Below the pieces are notes generated by a model that had not been told where the DNA came from, did not search any database, and saw only the letters and a program-made list of their open reading frames with translations. 64,000 nucleotides of DNA from Nocardia altamirensis NBRC 108246 (GTDB taxonomy: Bacteria; Actinomycetota; Actinomycetes; Mycobacteriales; Mycobacteriaceae). Positions 46,420 through 55,001 of the stretch are shown in pieces. The first letter of the stretch is position 1, and every line of letters starts with the position of its first letter. The stretch lies in the NCBI RefSeq assembly GCF_001612685.1, contig NZ_BDAY01000009.1, forward strand, positions 124,001-188,000, given 5' to 3'. Both the position numbers and the translations under genes were made by a program.

Positions 46420-47670
46420 ATGGCAGACAATCGAGAGTTCGACCTAGTCCTGTTCGGCGCAACGGGTTTCGTCGGAAAACTCACCGCGCAGTACCTGATC
46501 GACGCCGCACCGGCGACCGCGCGCATCGCGCTCGCCGGGCGCTCGCTGGACAAGCTGACCACGGTGCGGGACGAACTCGGGCCTGCCGCCGCGGGCTGGG
46601 GACTGGTGGTCGCCGATTCCGGCGATCAGCCTGCGCTCGATGCACTGGCCGCACAGACCAAGGTCGTCGTCACCACCGTCGGGCCGTACCTGCGCTACGG
46701 GATGCCGCTCGTCGCCGCCTGCGCGAAGGCGGGCACGCACTACGCCGATCTGACCGGCGAGCCGCTGTTCATTCGCGACGCGATCGACGGCTATCAGGAG
46801 CAAGCCGTCGAGACCGGCGCGAAGATCGTGAATTCCTGTGGGTACGACTCGATTCCGTCGGATCTTGCCGTGTACCTGCTGTACCAGCGGTCGGTGGCGG
46901 ACAACACCGGAGAGCTGGAAGACACCACCATGGTCGCCGCGATCAAGGGCGGCGCCAGCGGCGGCACCATCGACTCCGGCCGGGCCATGATGGAGGCGAT
47001 CGCCGCCGACCCGAAGAAGGGATCGGTGCTCGGGCACCCCTATTCGCTGAGCCCCGACAAGTCGATGGACCCCGACGTCGGCCGCCAGTCCGATCAGGCG
47101 CTCTCCCGCGCCAGCGCCATCGACCCCAGCCTCGACGGCTGGGTCAGCACCTTCATCATGGCCAGCCACAACACCAAGATCGTGCGCAGGACCAACGGCC
47201 TGCTCGGCTGGGTGTACGGCAAGAACTTCCGCTACCGCGAGGTGATGAACGCGGGCAAATCCGCGGCGGCGCCGCTGGTGGCCGCTGGCATCTCGGGCGG
47301 CATCGTGGCAGGCATGGCGGCGGGCGCGGTGCTGTCCCGGGTCTCGCTCGGGCGCAAGCTGCTGGACCGGGTGCTGCCGAAGCCGGGCACCGGGCCGAGC
47401 GAAAAGGCCCGCGACAGTGGGTGGTTCACCCACAAGACGTTCGCGCACACCACCTCGGGTGCGAAGTACGTCGCGACCTTCGCCGCCAAGGGCGATCCCG
47501 GCTACAAGGCGACCGCGGTGCTGCTCGGCGAGAGCGGGCTTTCCCTGGCCTTCGACACCGACAAGCAGCCGGAACTGGCGGGCATTCTCACGCCTGCGGC
47601 GGCGATGGGTGACGCGCTGACCGAGCGGTTGCGGGCGGCGGGGATGACGATCGAGGTCGCGCGGGCCTGA
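46420..47670 (+). CDS. Saccharopine dehydrogenase-like / trans-acting enoyl reductase family protein
   Basis: 416 residues. The N-terminus FDLVLFGATGFVGKLTAQYL is an atypical Rossmann loop. RIALAGRSLDKL, VGPYLRYG, HYADLTGEP and NSCGYDSIPSD are the signature of the family that includes the mycobacterial trans-acting enoyl reductase of phthiocerol and phenolglycolipid synthesis. No polyketide synthase is near, so a general lipid-reductase role is more likely. A methyltransferase begins 3 bp after its stop. Confidence 0.85.
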   Translation: MADNREFDLVLFGATGFVGKLTAQYLIDAAPATARIALAGRSLDKLTTVRDELGPAAAGWGLVVADSGDQPALDALAAQTKVVVTTVGPYLRYGMPLVAACAKAGTHYADLTGEPLFIRDAIDGYQEQAVETGAKIVNSCGYDSIPSDLAVYLLYQRSVADNTGELEDTTMVAAIKGGASGGTIDSGRAMMEAIAADPKKGSVLGHPYSLSPDKSMDPDVGRQSDQALSRASAIDPSLDGWVSTFIMASHNTKIVRRTNGLLGWVYGKNFRYREVMNAGKSAAAPLVAAGISGGIVAGMAAGAVLSRVSLGRKLLDRVLPKPGTGPSEKARDSGWFTHKTFAHTTSGAKYVATFAAKGDPGYKATAVLLGESGLSLAFDTDKQPELAGILTPAAAMGDALTERLRAAGMTIEVARA

Positions 47671-47672
47671 CC

Positions 47673-48305
47673 ATGAACCTGGCGCGACGCACGATGAATC
47701 ACCCTGCGCTGGCCGCGGTGTACGAGCGGGCGTGGCGACCGACGCTGTTCTATCTCGCCAGCGGGCGAACGACGACGTCCGATCGCCGTGACGCGGTCCG
47801 CGCACTGCGGTTGGACGGTGCGCGGCGAGTGCTCGATATCGCCTGCGGGCCCGGCAATTTCACCCGTCACCTCAGCGAGGCATTGACCGACGGCGGTTAC
47901 GCCGTCGGTCTCGACTATTCGGAACCGATGCTGGCCCGCGCGGTCGCCGACAATGCGGGGCCACGCGTCGGGTACCTGCGCGGCGACGCGCGCGTACTCC
48001 CGTTCGCCGACGGCACCTTCGACGCGGTGTGCTGCTTCGGCGCGTTGTATCTGATCCCCGATCCGATCGCCGCGACCCGGGAAATGATCAGGGTGCTCGC
48101 GCCGGGCGGGCGCATCGCCATTACCACCAGCTATCGCGCGAACTCCGCGTTCGGCGAGGTCAGCCGGGTCTTCGGCGGCCGAATCGGGTTGCGCGTCTTC
48201 GACGATCGGACCTTTCCCGAGCTCTTCGCGGCGTCGGGATTGGTCGACGTCGAACAGGACGTGCACCGGTTGCTGCAGTACGTCAGCGCCACCAGGCCCG
48301 CGTAA
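47673..48305 (+). CDS. SAM-dependent methyltransferase
   Basis: 210 residues. VLDIACGPGNFTRHLSEAL is motif I, GLDYSEPMLARA motif post-I, GDARVLPFADGTFDAVCCFGALYLIPDP motifs II-III, and VLAPGGRIAITT completes the class I (UbiE/COQ5-like) fold. It is cotranscribed with the reductase-like gene. The pair may modify a lipid, which is inference from the partner's family. Confidence 0.85.
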   Translation: MNLARRTMNHPALAAVYERAWRPTLFYLASGRTTTSDRRDAVRALRLDGARRVLDIACGPGNFTRHLSEALTDGGYAVGLDYSEPMLARAVADNAGPRVGYLRGDARVLPFADGTFDAVCCFGALYLIPDPIAATREMIRVLAPGGRIAITTSYRANSAFGEVSRVFGGRIGLRVFDDRTFPELFAASGLVDVEQDVHRLLQYVSATRPA

Positions 48306-48500
48306 CCCGGAGCTGCTGCCGCCACGCCGTCGCCGCGAAAAGGTTCGAGTCGGAAACGATCTTTCCCCGCGCCGGGATAACACTTGTGACAGATTCAGAC
48401 CGTACTTGTGCCACCACCATTCGCCGTGGTGGCACCGTCGTGTGCTGCCCGAATACGTGCGGGGGCCGCGGGGAGCACTGGCGACGAAGAGGGAGCACCC

Positions 48501-49625
48501 GTGCGGCGTTTCATGATGACGACGGCCATGGTTGTGGCAGCCGCGGTTTCATCCCTACCAGGCGCGGCCGCCGAAACAGGGCCGGACCTGGGGTGGCTGC
48601 AGAACGACCTGGACTCTCTGGTGCGAACGCTCGGTGTTCCCGGCGCACAGCTGGTGGTCAGCGGCGATGGCAGGCACGCCGAAATCGTCAGCGGGATCGG
48701 TGATCTCGGCACCGGCGGCGCGTTCCCCGGCAATGCTCAGGTGCGAATCGCCAGCAATACCAAGACTTTCGTCTCGACGGTGCTGCTTCAGCTGGTCGCC
48801 GAGGGGCTGGTCGATCTGGACAGCCCGGTGGAGCAGTATCTTCCCGGCCTCGTCCGCGGGCCAGGCGGTGACGGACACCGGATCACCGTGCGAAATCTGT
48901 TGCAGCACGCCAGCGGAATACCCGACTATCTCTCGTACCTGAGCCTGGAATCCGTTGCCGATCTGCAGCGTCCTCGCTCGGCGGACGAGTTGATCCGGCT
49001 CGCACTCGACCAGCCCGCCGAGTTCGACCCAGGCACGAGCACCGGCTACTCCAACACCGGATATCTGTTGGCGGGCAAGGTGATCGAACAGGTCACGGGT
49101 CGCCCGGTCGGCGTCGAGGTCACGCGCCGGATCCTGCTCCCGCTCGGCCTGCACGAGACCTACTGGCCACTGTTTCCCTTGGAGAACGCCCTTCGGGCGC
49201 CGCATCCCCGGGCCTATCACAACTTCGACGGCGCCCTCATCGACGTCGCCGATATCGACCCGGGCTGGGGCCTTTCCGACGGCGCGATGGTCTCGACCGG
49301 CGCCGACCTGAACCGATTCTTTCTGGCGCTGCTGTCCGGAACGGTGCTGCCGCCCGCGCAATTGGCGCAAATGCAGCACATCGTGCCCTCCGGCGACCCG
49401 TTGCGCGGCGACGACTTCGGCCTCGGTCTGTTCCATCGCACCAACGCCTGCGGCATGGAGGTATGGAGTCACGGCGGAGCCATGCACGGCTTCCTCGTCC
49501 TCGAGGCCGCCACCGCGGGGCGCGCGGTCACCGTGAGCATGAACCAGCTCCCCGACCCGGTGACCACGGTCATGTATCAAGCCGACATGAACGCCGTCAT
49601 CGACGCCGCGCTGTGCCGTAACTAG
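48501..49625 (+). CDS. Secreted serine hydrolase, beta-lactamase/DD-peptidase fold
   Basis: 374 residues from GTG 48501, with GGGAG 5 nt upstream. A signal peptide (about residues 1-25, ending GAAAE) precedes the class C-like core: nucleophile Ser85 and Lys88 in ASNTK, GYSNTGY for the second motif, and WSHGGAMHGF for the third (HGG in place of KTG). LLQHASGIPDYL is typical of the beta-lactamase-related family. It may be a D-amino-acid peptidase or esterase; beta-lactam hydrolysis is unproven. Its stop overlaps the stop of the convergent repeat protein. Confidence 0.87.
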   Translation: MRRFMMTTAMVVAAAVSSLPGAAAETGPDLGWLQNDLDSLVRTLGVPGAQLVVSGDGRHAEIVSGIGDLGTGGAFPGNAQVRIASNTKTFVSTVLLQLVAEGLVDLDSPVEQYLPGLVRGPGGDGHRITVRNLLQHASGIPDYLSYLSLESVADLQRPRSADELIRLALDQPAEFDPGTSTGYSNTGYLLAGKVIEQVTGRPVGVEVTRRILLPLGLHETYWPLFPLENALRAPHPRAYHNFDGALIDVADIDPGWGLSDGAMVSTGADLNRFFLALLSGTVLPPAQLAQMQHIVPSGDPLRGDDFGLGLFHRTNACGMEVWSHGGAMHGFLVLEAATAGRAVTVSMNQLPDPVTTVMYQADMNAVIDAALCRN

Positions 49626-50242
49626 CCGGCGCTGCCGGTGAACGGGCGCACGTTGCGGCGTGCCTCGCAGGCGGCACGGTCGGCGTCGGGACGGTCCTCG
49701 CCGGACCGGGCGCAGCCTTGGTCGGTGTAGCCCCACCGGTCGTAACCCCAGCGGTCGTAGCCGAACCGGTTGTACCCCGCACGGTCGTAGCCTGCGCGGT
49801 CGTAGCCGAAACGGTCGAAGCCGGAGCGGTCGTACCCGTAACGGTCGTAGCCGGCGCGGTCGAAACCGGAACGGTCATAGCCGAACGTGTCGTAGCCGTC
49901 GGGGCCGTAGGGATCCCACGGCGGCGGCGGGGTTGTCACGGGCGGGGTGGTCACCGGCGGCGTTGTCACAGGTGGAGTGGTCACCGGCGGGGTCGTCACG
50001 GGCGGGGTCGTCACGGGCGGGGTCGTCACGGGTGGGATGGTCACCGGCGGTGTGGTGACGGGCGGAATTGCGGTCGGCGGGGCAATGGTCGCGGGCGGCG
50101 CCGGGGTGACGGGTGCGGCCGGGGTCGGCTCGGCGAACGCCGTCGTGACGAGGGCGGCGGGACCGAGCACCAACGCACCGGCCGCGGCGGACACCATGAT
50201 CAGCCGTCCTGCTCTGCTCCCCTGTCTACTCCACTGCCGCAT
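49622..50242 (-). CDS. Secreted low-complexity protein with PPVTT and GYDRx pentapeptide repeats
   Basis: 206 residues from ATG 50242 (ATG 50245 also possible; GGAGG upstream). A signal peptide of about 37 residues (hydrophobic LIMVSAAAGALVLGPAALV, cleavage near AFA) is followed by nine PPVTT/PPVTI pentads, a PPPPWDPYGPD hinge, and eleven pentads of the form G-Y/F-D-R-x. The tail holds two cysteines, in DQGCARS and AACEAR. The first tract should be rigid and extended; the second is aromatic, acidic and basic, suiting cell-wall or sugar contact, or self-association. I recognise no family. Confidence 0.72.
   Translation of the reverse strand: MRQWSRQGSRAGRLIMVSAAAGALVLGPAALVTTAFAEPTPAAPVTPAPPATIAPPTAIPPVTTPPVTIPPVTTPPVTTPPVTTPPVTTPPVTTPPVTTPPVTTPPPPWDPYGPDGYDTFGYDRSGFDRAGYDRYGYDRSGFDRFGYDRAGYDRAGYNRFGYDRWGYDRWGYTDQGCARSGEDRPDADRAACEARRNVRPFTGSAG
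49733..49897. repeat. Eleven 15-bp tandem units encoding GYDRx
   Basis: 165 bp divide into eleven 15-bp units (GYDTF, GYDRS, GFDRA, GYDRY, GYDRS, GFDRF, GYDRA, GYDRA, GYNRF, GYDRW, GYDRW in protein order). The fifth residue varies between units while Gly and the Y/F position are kept in all eleven. Confidence 0.9.
49926..50060. repeat. Nine 15-bp tandem units encoding PPVT[T/I]
   Basis: Nine contiguous units of the form GGNGGNRTNGTNACN (plus strand), three of them identical (49986-50030). Such arrays can gain or lose units without shifting the frame. Confidence 0.9.
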
Positions 50243-50366
50243 CATCGACCTCCATCTCGAACAAGAGGCGCATCCAGCACACGCCCGCCTCCCGTATCGA
50301 AAAAATGTCGGAATTCGGTACGGCCAGTGAGAAAATCGACACATTCGCGCCAAGCGAATGAATCGG

Positions 50367-51602
50367 TCAGCGCGCGTCCGCGCGATCGACGGTTGCCGAG
50401 ATCTGGGCGACCAGGCGCGCGGGGCGCTCCGTATCGGTGGTTGCCTTGCCGCTGGTCAGGATCGCGCCCGCGAGGCCGCGCGCCTGATCGGACCAGCCGT
50501 ACTGGGTGGTCAGGCCGCTTCGACCGAAATGCGACTGGGTGTTGCGGCCGAACTTCGACCTCCGGCCGCCGAGTTCGAAGCCTGCGCGGCTCACCCGCCC
50601 CGCCAGGCCGGGGATCCGGTTCGCCGGTTGCACCGCGTCGTGCAGCGTGCTCGTCCGCATGATCCGCACCCCGTCGAGTTCACCACCGCGAGTGAGGATC
50701 TCGTAGAACCGGGACAGTTCGTAGGCCGTCGTCACGAGGTTGCCCGACGGCAGTTCGGCGGTGAGGAAGGCCCGCGTCTTGTCCGGCGACACCGCGCCGC
50801 CCATGCCGCCGCCGAGTGCCTTGCGCGCCAAAAACTTCGACACCCGAGACGGTCCAGGCCCGGTCTTCACCCCGGCCACCACCTTGTCCACGTCTTCGGG
50901 GCGGACACCGAAGTTGGTCCAGCGGAACCCCAGTGGCTCGAGCACCTGCTCGGACAGGTGGTCGCGCATCGATTTCCCGGTCGCCCGCTGCACAAGCAAC
51001 CGTTGGATCAGCCCGCTGGTCAATGCGTGGTAGATCCGGAATCGACCGGGCGGCCAGCTCGGCCGTAGCTCGGCCAACGCGCGCACCGCCAATTCCTCGT
51101 CGACCGTCACGTCGAATCCGCGGTACGGCGGCGTCATGAACGGCACCCCCGCGGAATGCGAAAGCACGTGGCCGATCGTGATCGCGTCCTTGCCGTGTGC
51201 CGCGAACTCCGGAATGTGGGTGCACACCGGATCATCGAGACCGAACGCACCCTGCTCGATGAGCATGAACATCAGTGCCGCGGCAACGCCTTTCGCCGTG
51301 GAGAACCCGCAGAACGGGGTTTCCGGCGTCGCGAGCACCCGCTCCGCGTCCGGCGCATCCCCCGGCGCATTCCCCCAGCCGTGCCCGATGCTCCGGTTCA
51401 GCACGATCTTCCCGTTGCGCCGCACACACACTTGAATAGCGGGGCTGGTCCCCAGCCGATACCAGGCGAGCACCGAACTCCACAGCGCCTCGACGTCCCC
51501 CGCCGTCAATCCGGCGGCGGCCGCCTCGTCCTCGCGCCCCACCGTCGTCACCGAGCCCAAATCCTCGGCGACCGTCACCAATGTTGCAGGTAGTGCGCTC
51601 AC
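50367..51602 (-). CDS. Serine hydrolase, beta-lactamase-related (EstB-like)
   Basis: 411 residues without a signal peptide. Nucleophile Ser101 and Lys104 lie in GFSTAKG. HVLSHSAGVPFM, YHALTSGLIQRL (Tyr motif) and HFGRSGLTT (third motif, with HFG in place of KTG) match the family VIII esterase / beta-lactamase-related group. It probably hydrolyses esters or lactones in the cytoplasm. It begins about 125 bp beyond the repeat protein's start, on the same strand, so it may be cotranscribed with it. Confidence 0.86.
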   Translation of the reverse strand: MSALPATLVTVAEDLGSVTTVGREDEAAAAGLTAGDVEALWSSVLAWYRLGTSPAIQVCVRRNGKIVLNRSIGHGWGNAPGDAPDAERVLATPETPFCGFSTAKGVAAALMFMLIEQGAFGLDDPVCTHIPEFAAHGKDAITIGHVLSHSAGVPFMTPPYRGFDVTVDEELAVRALAELRPSWPPGRFRIYHALTSGLIQRLLVQRATGKSMRDHLSEQVLEPLGFRWTNFGVRPEDVDKVVAGVKTGPGPSRVSKFLARKALGGGMGGAVSPDKTRAFLTAELPSGNLVTTAYELSRFYEILTRGGELDGVRIMRTSTLHDAVQPANRIPGLAGRVSRAGFELGGRRSKFGRNTQSHFGRSGLTTQYGWSDQARGLAGAILTSGKATTDTERPARLVAQISATVDRADAR

Positions 51603-51648
51603 CAGGCCAGCATAACGAGCCCGCGCCCGCAGCCTGCTCGACGAGCGG

Positions 51649-52038
51649 TCAGGCGCCGACCCACCGCCGGATCGCGTCGATCGTGGTTTCCGGCGAGCTG
51701 TTGAACGCGTAGCGAATCCCCGGCGACAGCTCCGCGATGGTGTTGATCAGCCGCTCGAACAGCAGGGTGTGCTCCGGCATCATCCTGACCCCGCCGCCGA
51801 TCATCGCCAGCCCGAACGTCTGCTCGGCCAGCTGGGCGCGCACCGCCGCCTCGGCCGTGTCGGGATCGGTCGGCACCAGACAGGTCACCACGTCGAGCCC
51901 GGCGGCGCGCAGCGCCGCGTTGCCCGCTTCGATCCGCGCGGTCATCGTCGCGAGGTCGAGATCGGGAATCTTGCTGTAGTCGATGGTGCTCGGATGCAAT
52001 CCGATCGACAACACTGTGGTCTGCGCAGGCAATGTCAC
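51649..52038 (-). CDS. Hypothetical protein (129 aa)
   Basis: About 129 residues from GTG 52038 (VTLPAQTTVLSIGLHPSTIDY). Upstream in-frame ATGs exist but add unconserved sequence, and the ribosome-binding site for the GTG is weak. The pattern of strands VLSIGL, VVTCLVP, FGLAMIGGGVRM and the C-terminal helix suggest an alpha/beta Rossmann-like fold. I do not recognise the family. It precedes the type VII cassette divergently. Confidence 0.6.
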   Translation of the reverse strand: MTLPAQTTVLSIGLHPSTIDYSKIPDLDLATMTARIEAGNAALRAAGLDVVTCLVPTDPDTAEAAVRAQLAEQTFGLAMIGGGVRMMPEHTLLFERLINTIAELSPGIRYAFNSSPETTIDAIRRWVGA

Positions 52039-52228
52039 GCCACCATTCTGCCCTCGTCGGTTGGCAGCGCCCCCAGCGCTTTTCAGCGCGGCAGCCAGCG
52101 GCGCGATCGTGCCCCACATCACAGGGTGCCCGCGTCGTCAAGCGGCGCACAGTATCCGTTACCGCCCGGTAGAGTGCGCATCCGAATACTGCGGCACGGG
52201 AGTGGACCGAACAGAGGGGGTTTCCCAG

Positions 52229-52648
52229 ATGGCGGTACCGGACACCGGGCAGGGCACCGCACGACTGCTGTACGCGGCGGCGATCGGCGAGGGTGGGGGC
52301 ACGCCTTTCGAATTGGCCGCCGATGTGGCCGACAACCTCGCAGCCGCCTGCGACAAGCTGGTCGAGGACCTGCACAACGCCATGGCCACCGGACATCTGG
52401 TGACCGACGTGACCGGCTTCCCGAATCTTCCTACCGGACAAGGCCTTACCCGCGGATTCAGCGACAAGGGCAGACAGTACCTCGACACCCTCGCGGCCTT
52501 CCAGGAAACCGCACTGCTGTTCAAAGCCGCGTATCTGGCTGCGGGCAAACGCTTTGCCGACGCCGAGGCCGCGCACAAGGCGGCCATCGACCTCGTCGCC
52601 GAGCACCTGTCCGTGCCTGCCAGGGTCGCGCCGGACAGCGACGGCTGA
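52229..52648 (+). CDS. Small helical type VII secretion-associated protein (EspC/WXG100-like)
   Basis: 139 residues from ATG 52229. It is predicted almost wholly helical, with two long helices around a PNLPTGQGLTRG turn. It lacks a WXG motif and an obvious YxxxD/E signal, so identity as an ESX substrate is inferred from context: the next two genes are a PPE/WXG-like protein and an EspG-type chaperone. The stop is 10 bp before the next start. Confidence 0.6.
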   Translation: MAVPDTGQGTARLLYAAAIGEGGGTPFELAADVADNLAAACDKLVEDLHNAMATGHLVTDVTGFPNLPTGQGLTRGFSDKGRQYLDTLAAFQETALLFKAAYLAAGKRFADAEAAHKAAIDLVAEHLSVPARVAPDSDG

Positions 52649-52658
52649 GGCACCGGCG

Positions 52659-53306
52659 ATGGCAGACTCCGCGGCACGGGCGGCGGCCGACAGCATCCGC
52701 CGGGAGCTGGCCGGACTGCGCACCGGCGCAACCGATTCCGCGTACGCGCCGGATCGGGAACGTTTCGGCTCCTACAGTCACCAGGAGATCTGGGAGCTGG
52801 TCCACGAGGTGCTCGATCCGGCCGCACTCGGCCACGTCGCCGCTGCCTGGCAGGCGAACGCGAGCGCGGTCGCCGAAGCGTTCCAAGCCTTTTCCGACGC
52901 CGCCAACCGGGAATTCGCCCGCTGGTCGGGCCGCACCGCCGATGCCGCGACGCGTGCCACCAGAGAGTTCGCCTCGTCCGGTGCGGAAGCACACGATGTA
53001 TGCCGCGCGGTCGCGCGCCTGATGGAGTTGAATTGCGATGCCGCGCAGACTATCCGGGGAGCCATCCCACCTATCGAGCCGTACCGTCCACTCGAAGACG
53101 CTGCCGCAGAGGCGGTATACGGCGGCAAGCGCCGGATGGAGCACGACAGCGCCGCGGCCGCGGTCGAAGCCGACGTGCGAGACACCATGACCTACGTCTA
53201 CACCCCCACCATGCCCGCCTCCGGCGACCGGGTGCCGAGCTTCGTCCCCTCCTCGGATGGAGTCACTCAGCTGCCACCCGCGGGCAACGGGGGCGGCACA
53301 CAGTGA
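52659..53306 (+). CDS. PPE/WXG-like type VII secretion candidate
   Basis: 215 residues from ATG 52659, with GAGG 8 nt upstream. The helical core includes EIWELVHEVLDPAALGHVAAAW and ARWSGRTADAATRATREF, a helical hairpin with a W-S-G turn of WXG/PPE proteins. PPIEPYRP and a flexible Gly/Pro C-terminus follow. Its GTGA overlap with the EspG-like gene indicates paired production. It is probably exported through an ESX system encoded elsewhere. Confidence 0.7.
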   Translation: MADSAARAAADSIRRELAGLRTGATDSAYAPDRERFGSYSHQEIWELVHEVLDPAALGHVAAAWQANASAVAEAFQAFSDAANREFARWSGRTADAATRATREFASSGAEAHDVCRAVARLMELNCDAAQTIRGAIPPIEPYRPLEDAAAEAVYGGKRRMEHDSAAAAVEADVRDTMTYVYTPTMPASGDRVPSFVPSSDGVTQLPPAGNGGGTQ

Positions 53307-54034
53307 AGTGGGTGCTGACACCGGACGAGTTCTCGCATGTCTGGGAAAACGAAACCAGCCTCGATCGCAGGCCTTACCCGGTCAACATGGTGCCTGCGGC
53401 CACCGTGCGCACCGAATCCGAATACGCCGCACTGCGTTTGCCACAACGCTTCGCCCGCCAGGCCGATCCAGACCTGGCCGCCGCACTGATGCTGTGCGGC
53501 CGCTCCGACGCCACCACCATCACCCTGTCCGGCGAGCGCAGCGCGCCGCCGCGCAACGGAACCAGCGGCGACACCGAACGCATCCTCGCCTACGCCGCGG
53601 TGGTGCACAATCACGCGGGCATCCTGGTCGCCACCCCGGACAAGGTGACGGTGCTGATGTGCCACGCCCGCCAGGTCGGCGAGCGGCTGGTGCAGGTCAT
53701 CGGCTCCGCGCAGGCAGGCAGGCTCGGCACGATGCGCGAACCACAGGACGCGGTGCTGAGCCCGGATCGCACCGAACCGTTCGTCACCAACGGGCATCGC
53801 GGCGCCGCCCGCTTCCGCCAGACCCTGCGAAAACCGGTGGACGGCCGCGGCTTCCTCACCGTCACCGTGGAACCGGACAACCCGATGTCGCCGCCGACCA
53901 GGCACCGCACCTGGCTCGACTTCACCGGCGACGGCCGCTACCTGCTGACCACCTCGCAGGACCTCATCCTCACCCCCGTCTCCGACGACGACTTCGCCGC
54001 GCAACTGATCGGTCTCGCGCACATCAGGGTCTAA
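53303..54034 (+). CDS. EspG-family ESX secretion-associated chaperone
   Basis: 243 residues from GTG 53303, overlapping the previous stop by 4 bases. It begins KWVLTPDEFSHVWENETSLDRRPYP, the usual opening of EspG proteins (a WxLTPxEF strand, then the LxRxPxP loop). The C-terminal segment TSQDLILTPVSDDDFAAQLIGL is also family-like. EspG binds PE/PPE substrates in the cytosol and delivers them to the ESX channel. No eccB, eccC, eccD or mycP gene is in the window. Confidence 0.8.
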   Translation: MKWVLTPDEFSHVWENETSLDRRPYPVNMVPAATVRTESEYAALRLPQRFARQADPDLAAALMLCGRSDATTITLSGERSAPPRNGTSGDTERILAYAAVVHNHAGILVATPDKVTVLMCHARQVGERLVQVIGSAQAGRLGTMREPQDAVLSPDRTEPFVTNGHRGAARFRQTLRKPVDGRGFLTVTVEPDNPMSPPTRHRTWLDFTGDGRYLLTTSQDLILTPVSDDDFAAQLIGLAHIRV

Positions 54035-54143
54035 TTGCAGCGCTCTTAAGACTCGCGCTGTGGTGGGAACGGATGCGAGAAACGTTCCCTCTACACAATG
54101 TTGTTGAACAGATCAGGCATATTCGCGTGGTTAGCTGTATTCC

Positions 54144-54992
54144 ATGGCGAAAAAGGGCTGGTCTGTCCCCGCTACCGAGGCGCTGAAGGCCGATGGATTG
54201 CGGATCGCTGACCTGGACACCTCAGGAACTCCAGGGTTCAAGGGCGACAAGAGCGCAGGCCAGGAGCTGCTTGCCGAGCGCACCGAGGTGCTGTCCGCGC
54301 TGCAGGAGCGGCTCTACGCGAACGGACGCTCCGGCGATCTGCGCAGCGTGCTGCTGGTGCTGCAAGGCATGGACACGGCGGGCAAGGGCGGCATCGTCCG
54401 GCACGTCATCGGCTCGGTCGACCCGCAGGGCGTCGACCACGCCGCCTTCGGGGTGCCGACCGAGGAGGAGAAGCGGCACCACTATCTGTGGCGGATCCGC
54501 AAGGCGCTGCCCCGCGGCGGCCAGCTCGGGGTCTTCGACCGCTCCCACTACGAGGACGTGCTGGTGGTCCGGGTGCACAACCTGGTGCCCAAGGAGGAGT
54601 GGGAGCCACGCTACGACGAGATCAACGCCTTCGAAAAGGAACTCGTCGACGAGGGCACCACGGTGGTGAAGGTGGCCATGTTCGTCTCGCTCGACGAGCA
54701 GAAGCGGCGGTTGCTAGAGCGGCTGGAGCGACCGGACAAGTATTGGAAGTTCAATCCGGCCGACATCGATGAGCGCGGGTACTGGCCCGACTATCAAGAG
54801 GCCTACCAGGCCATGCTGGAACGCACCTCCACCAAATCCGCCCCGTGGCATGTGATCCCGGCCGATCGCAAGTGGTACTCGCGGCTCGCGATCACCGAGC
54901 TGCTCATCGACGCGCTGGAAAAACTCGATCTCGAATGGCCCCCAGCCAAATTCGACGTCGACGAGCAGAAGAAGCGCCTCCTCGAAGCCTGA
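54144..54992 (+). CDS. Polyphosphate kinase 2 family (nucleotide phosphotransferase)
   Basis: 282 residues. Walker A GMDTAGKGG at 75-83, Walker B VFDRSHYEDVL at 130-140, and the lid/C-terminal block with RPDKYWKFNPADID and APWHVIPADRKWY define PPK2 (the shorter, class III-like branch). It moves phosphate between polyphosphate and AMP or ADP. The exact nucleotide preference is not visible from motifs. Confidence 0.9.
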   Translation: MAKKGWSVPATEALKADGLRIADLDTSGTPGFKGDKSAGQELLAERTEVLSALQERLYANGRSGDLRSVLLVLQGMDTAGKGGIVRHVIGSVDPQGVDHAAFGVPTEEEKRHHYLWRIRKALPRGGQLGVFDRSHYEDVLVVRVHNLVPKEEWEPRYDEINAFEKELVDEGTTVVKVAMFVSLDEQKRRLLERLERPDKYWKFNPADIDERGYWPDYQEAYQAMLERTSTKSAPWHVIPADRKWYSRLAITELLIDALEKLDLEWPPAKFDVDEQKKRLLEA

Positions 54993-55001
54993 GCGGCGCC
55001 G

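Noticed and set aside
49718..50662. Plus-strand frames rich in Arg/Gly or VTGGV repeats
   Set aside because: They arise from the complementary strand of the 15-bp arrays; the minus-strand frame has a signal peptide and ribosome-binding site, these do not.
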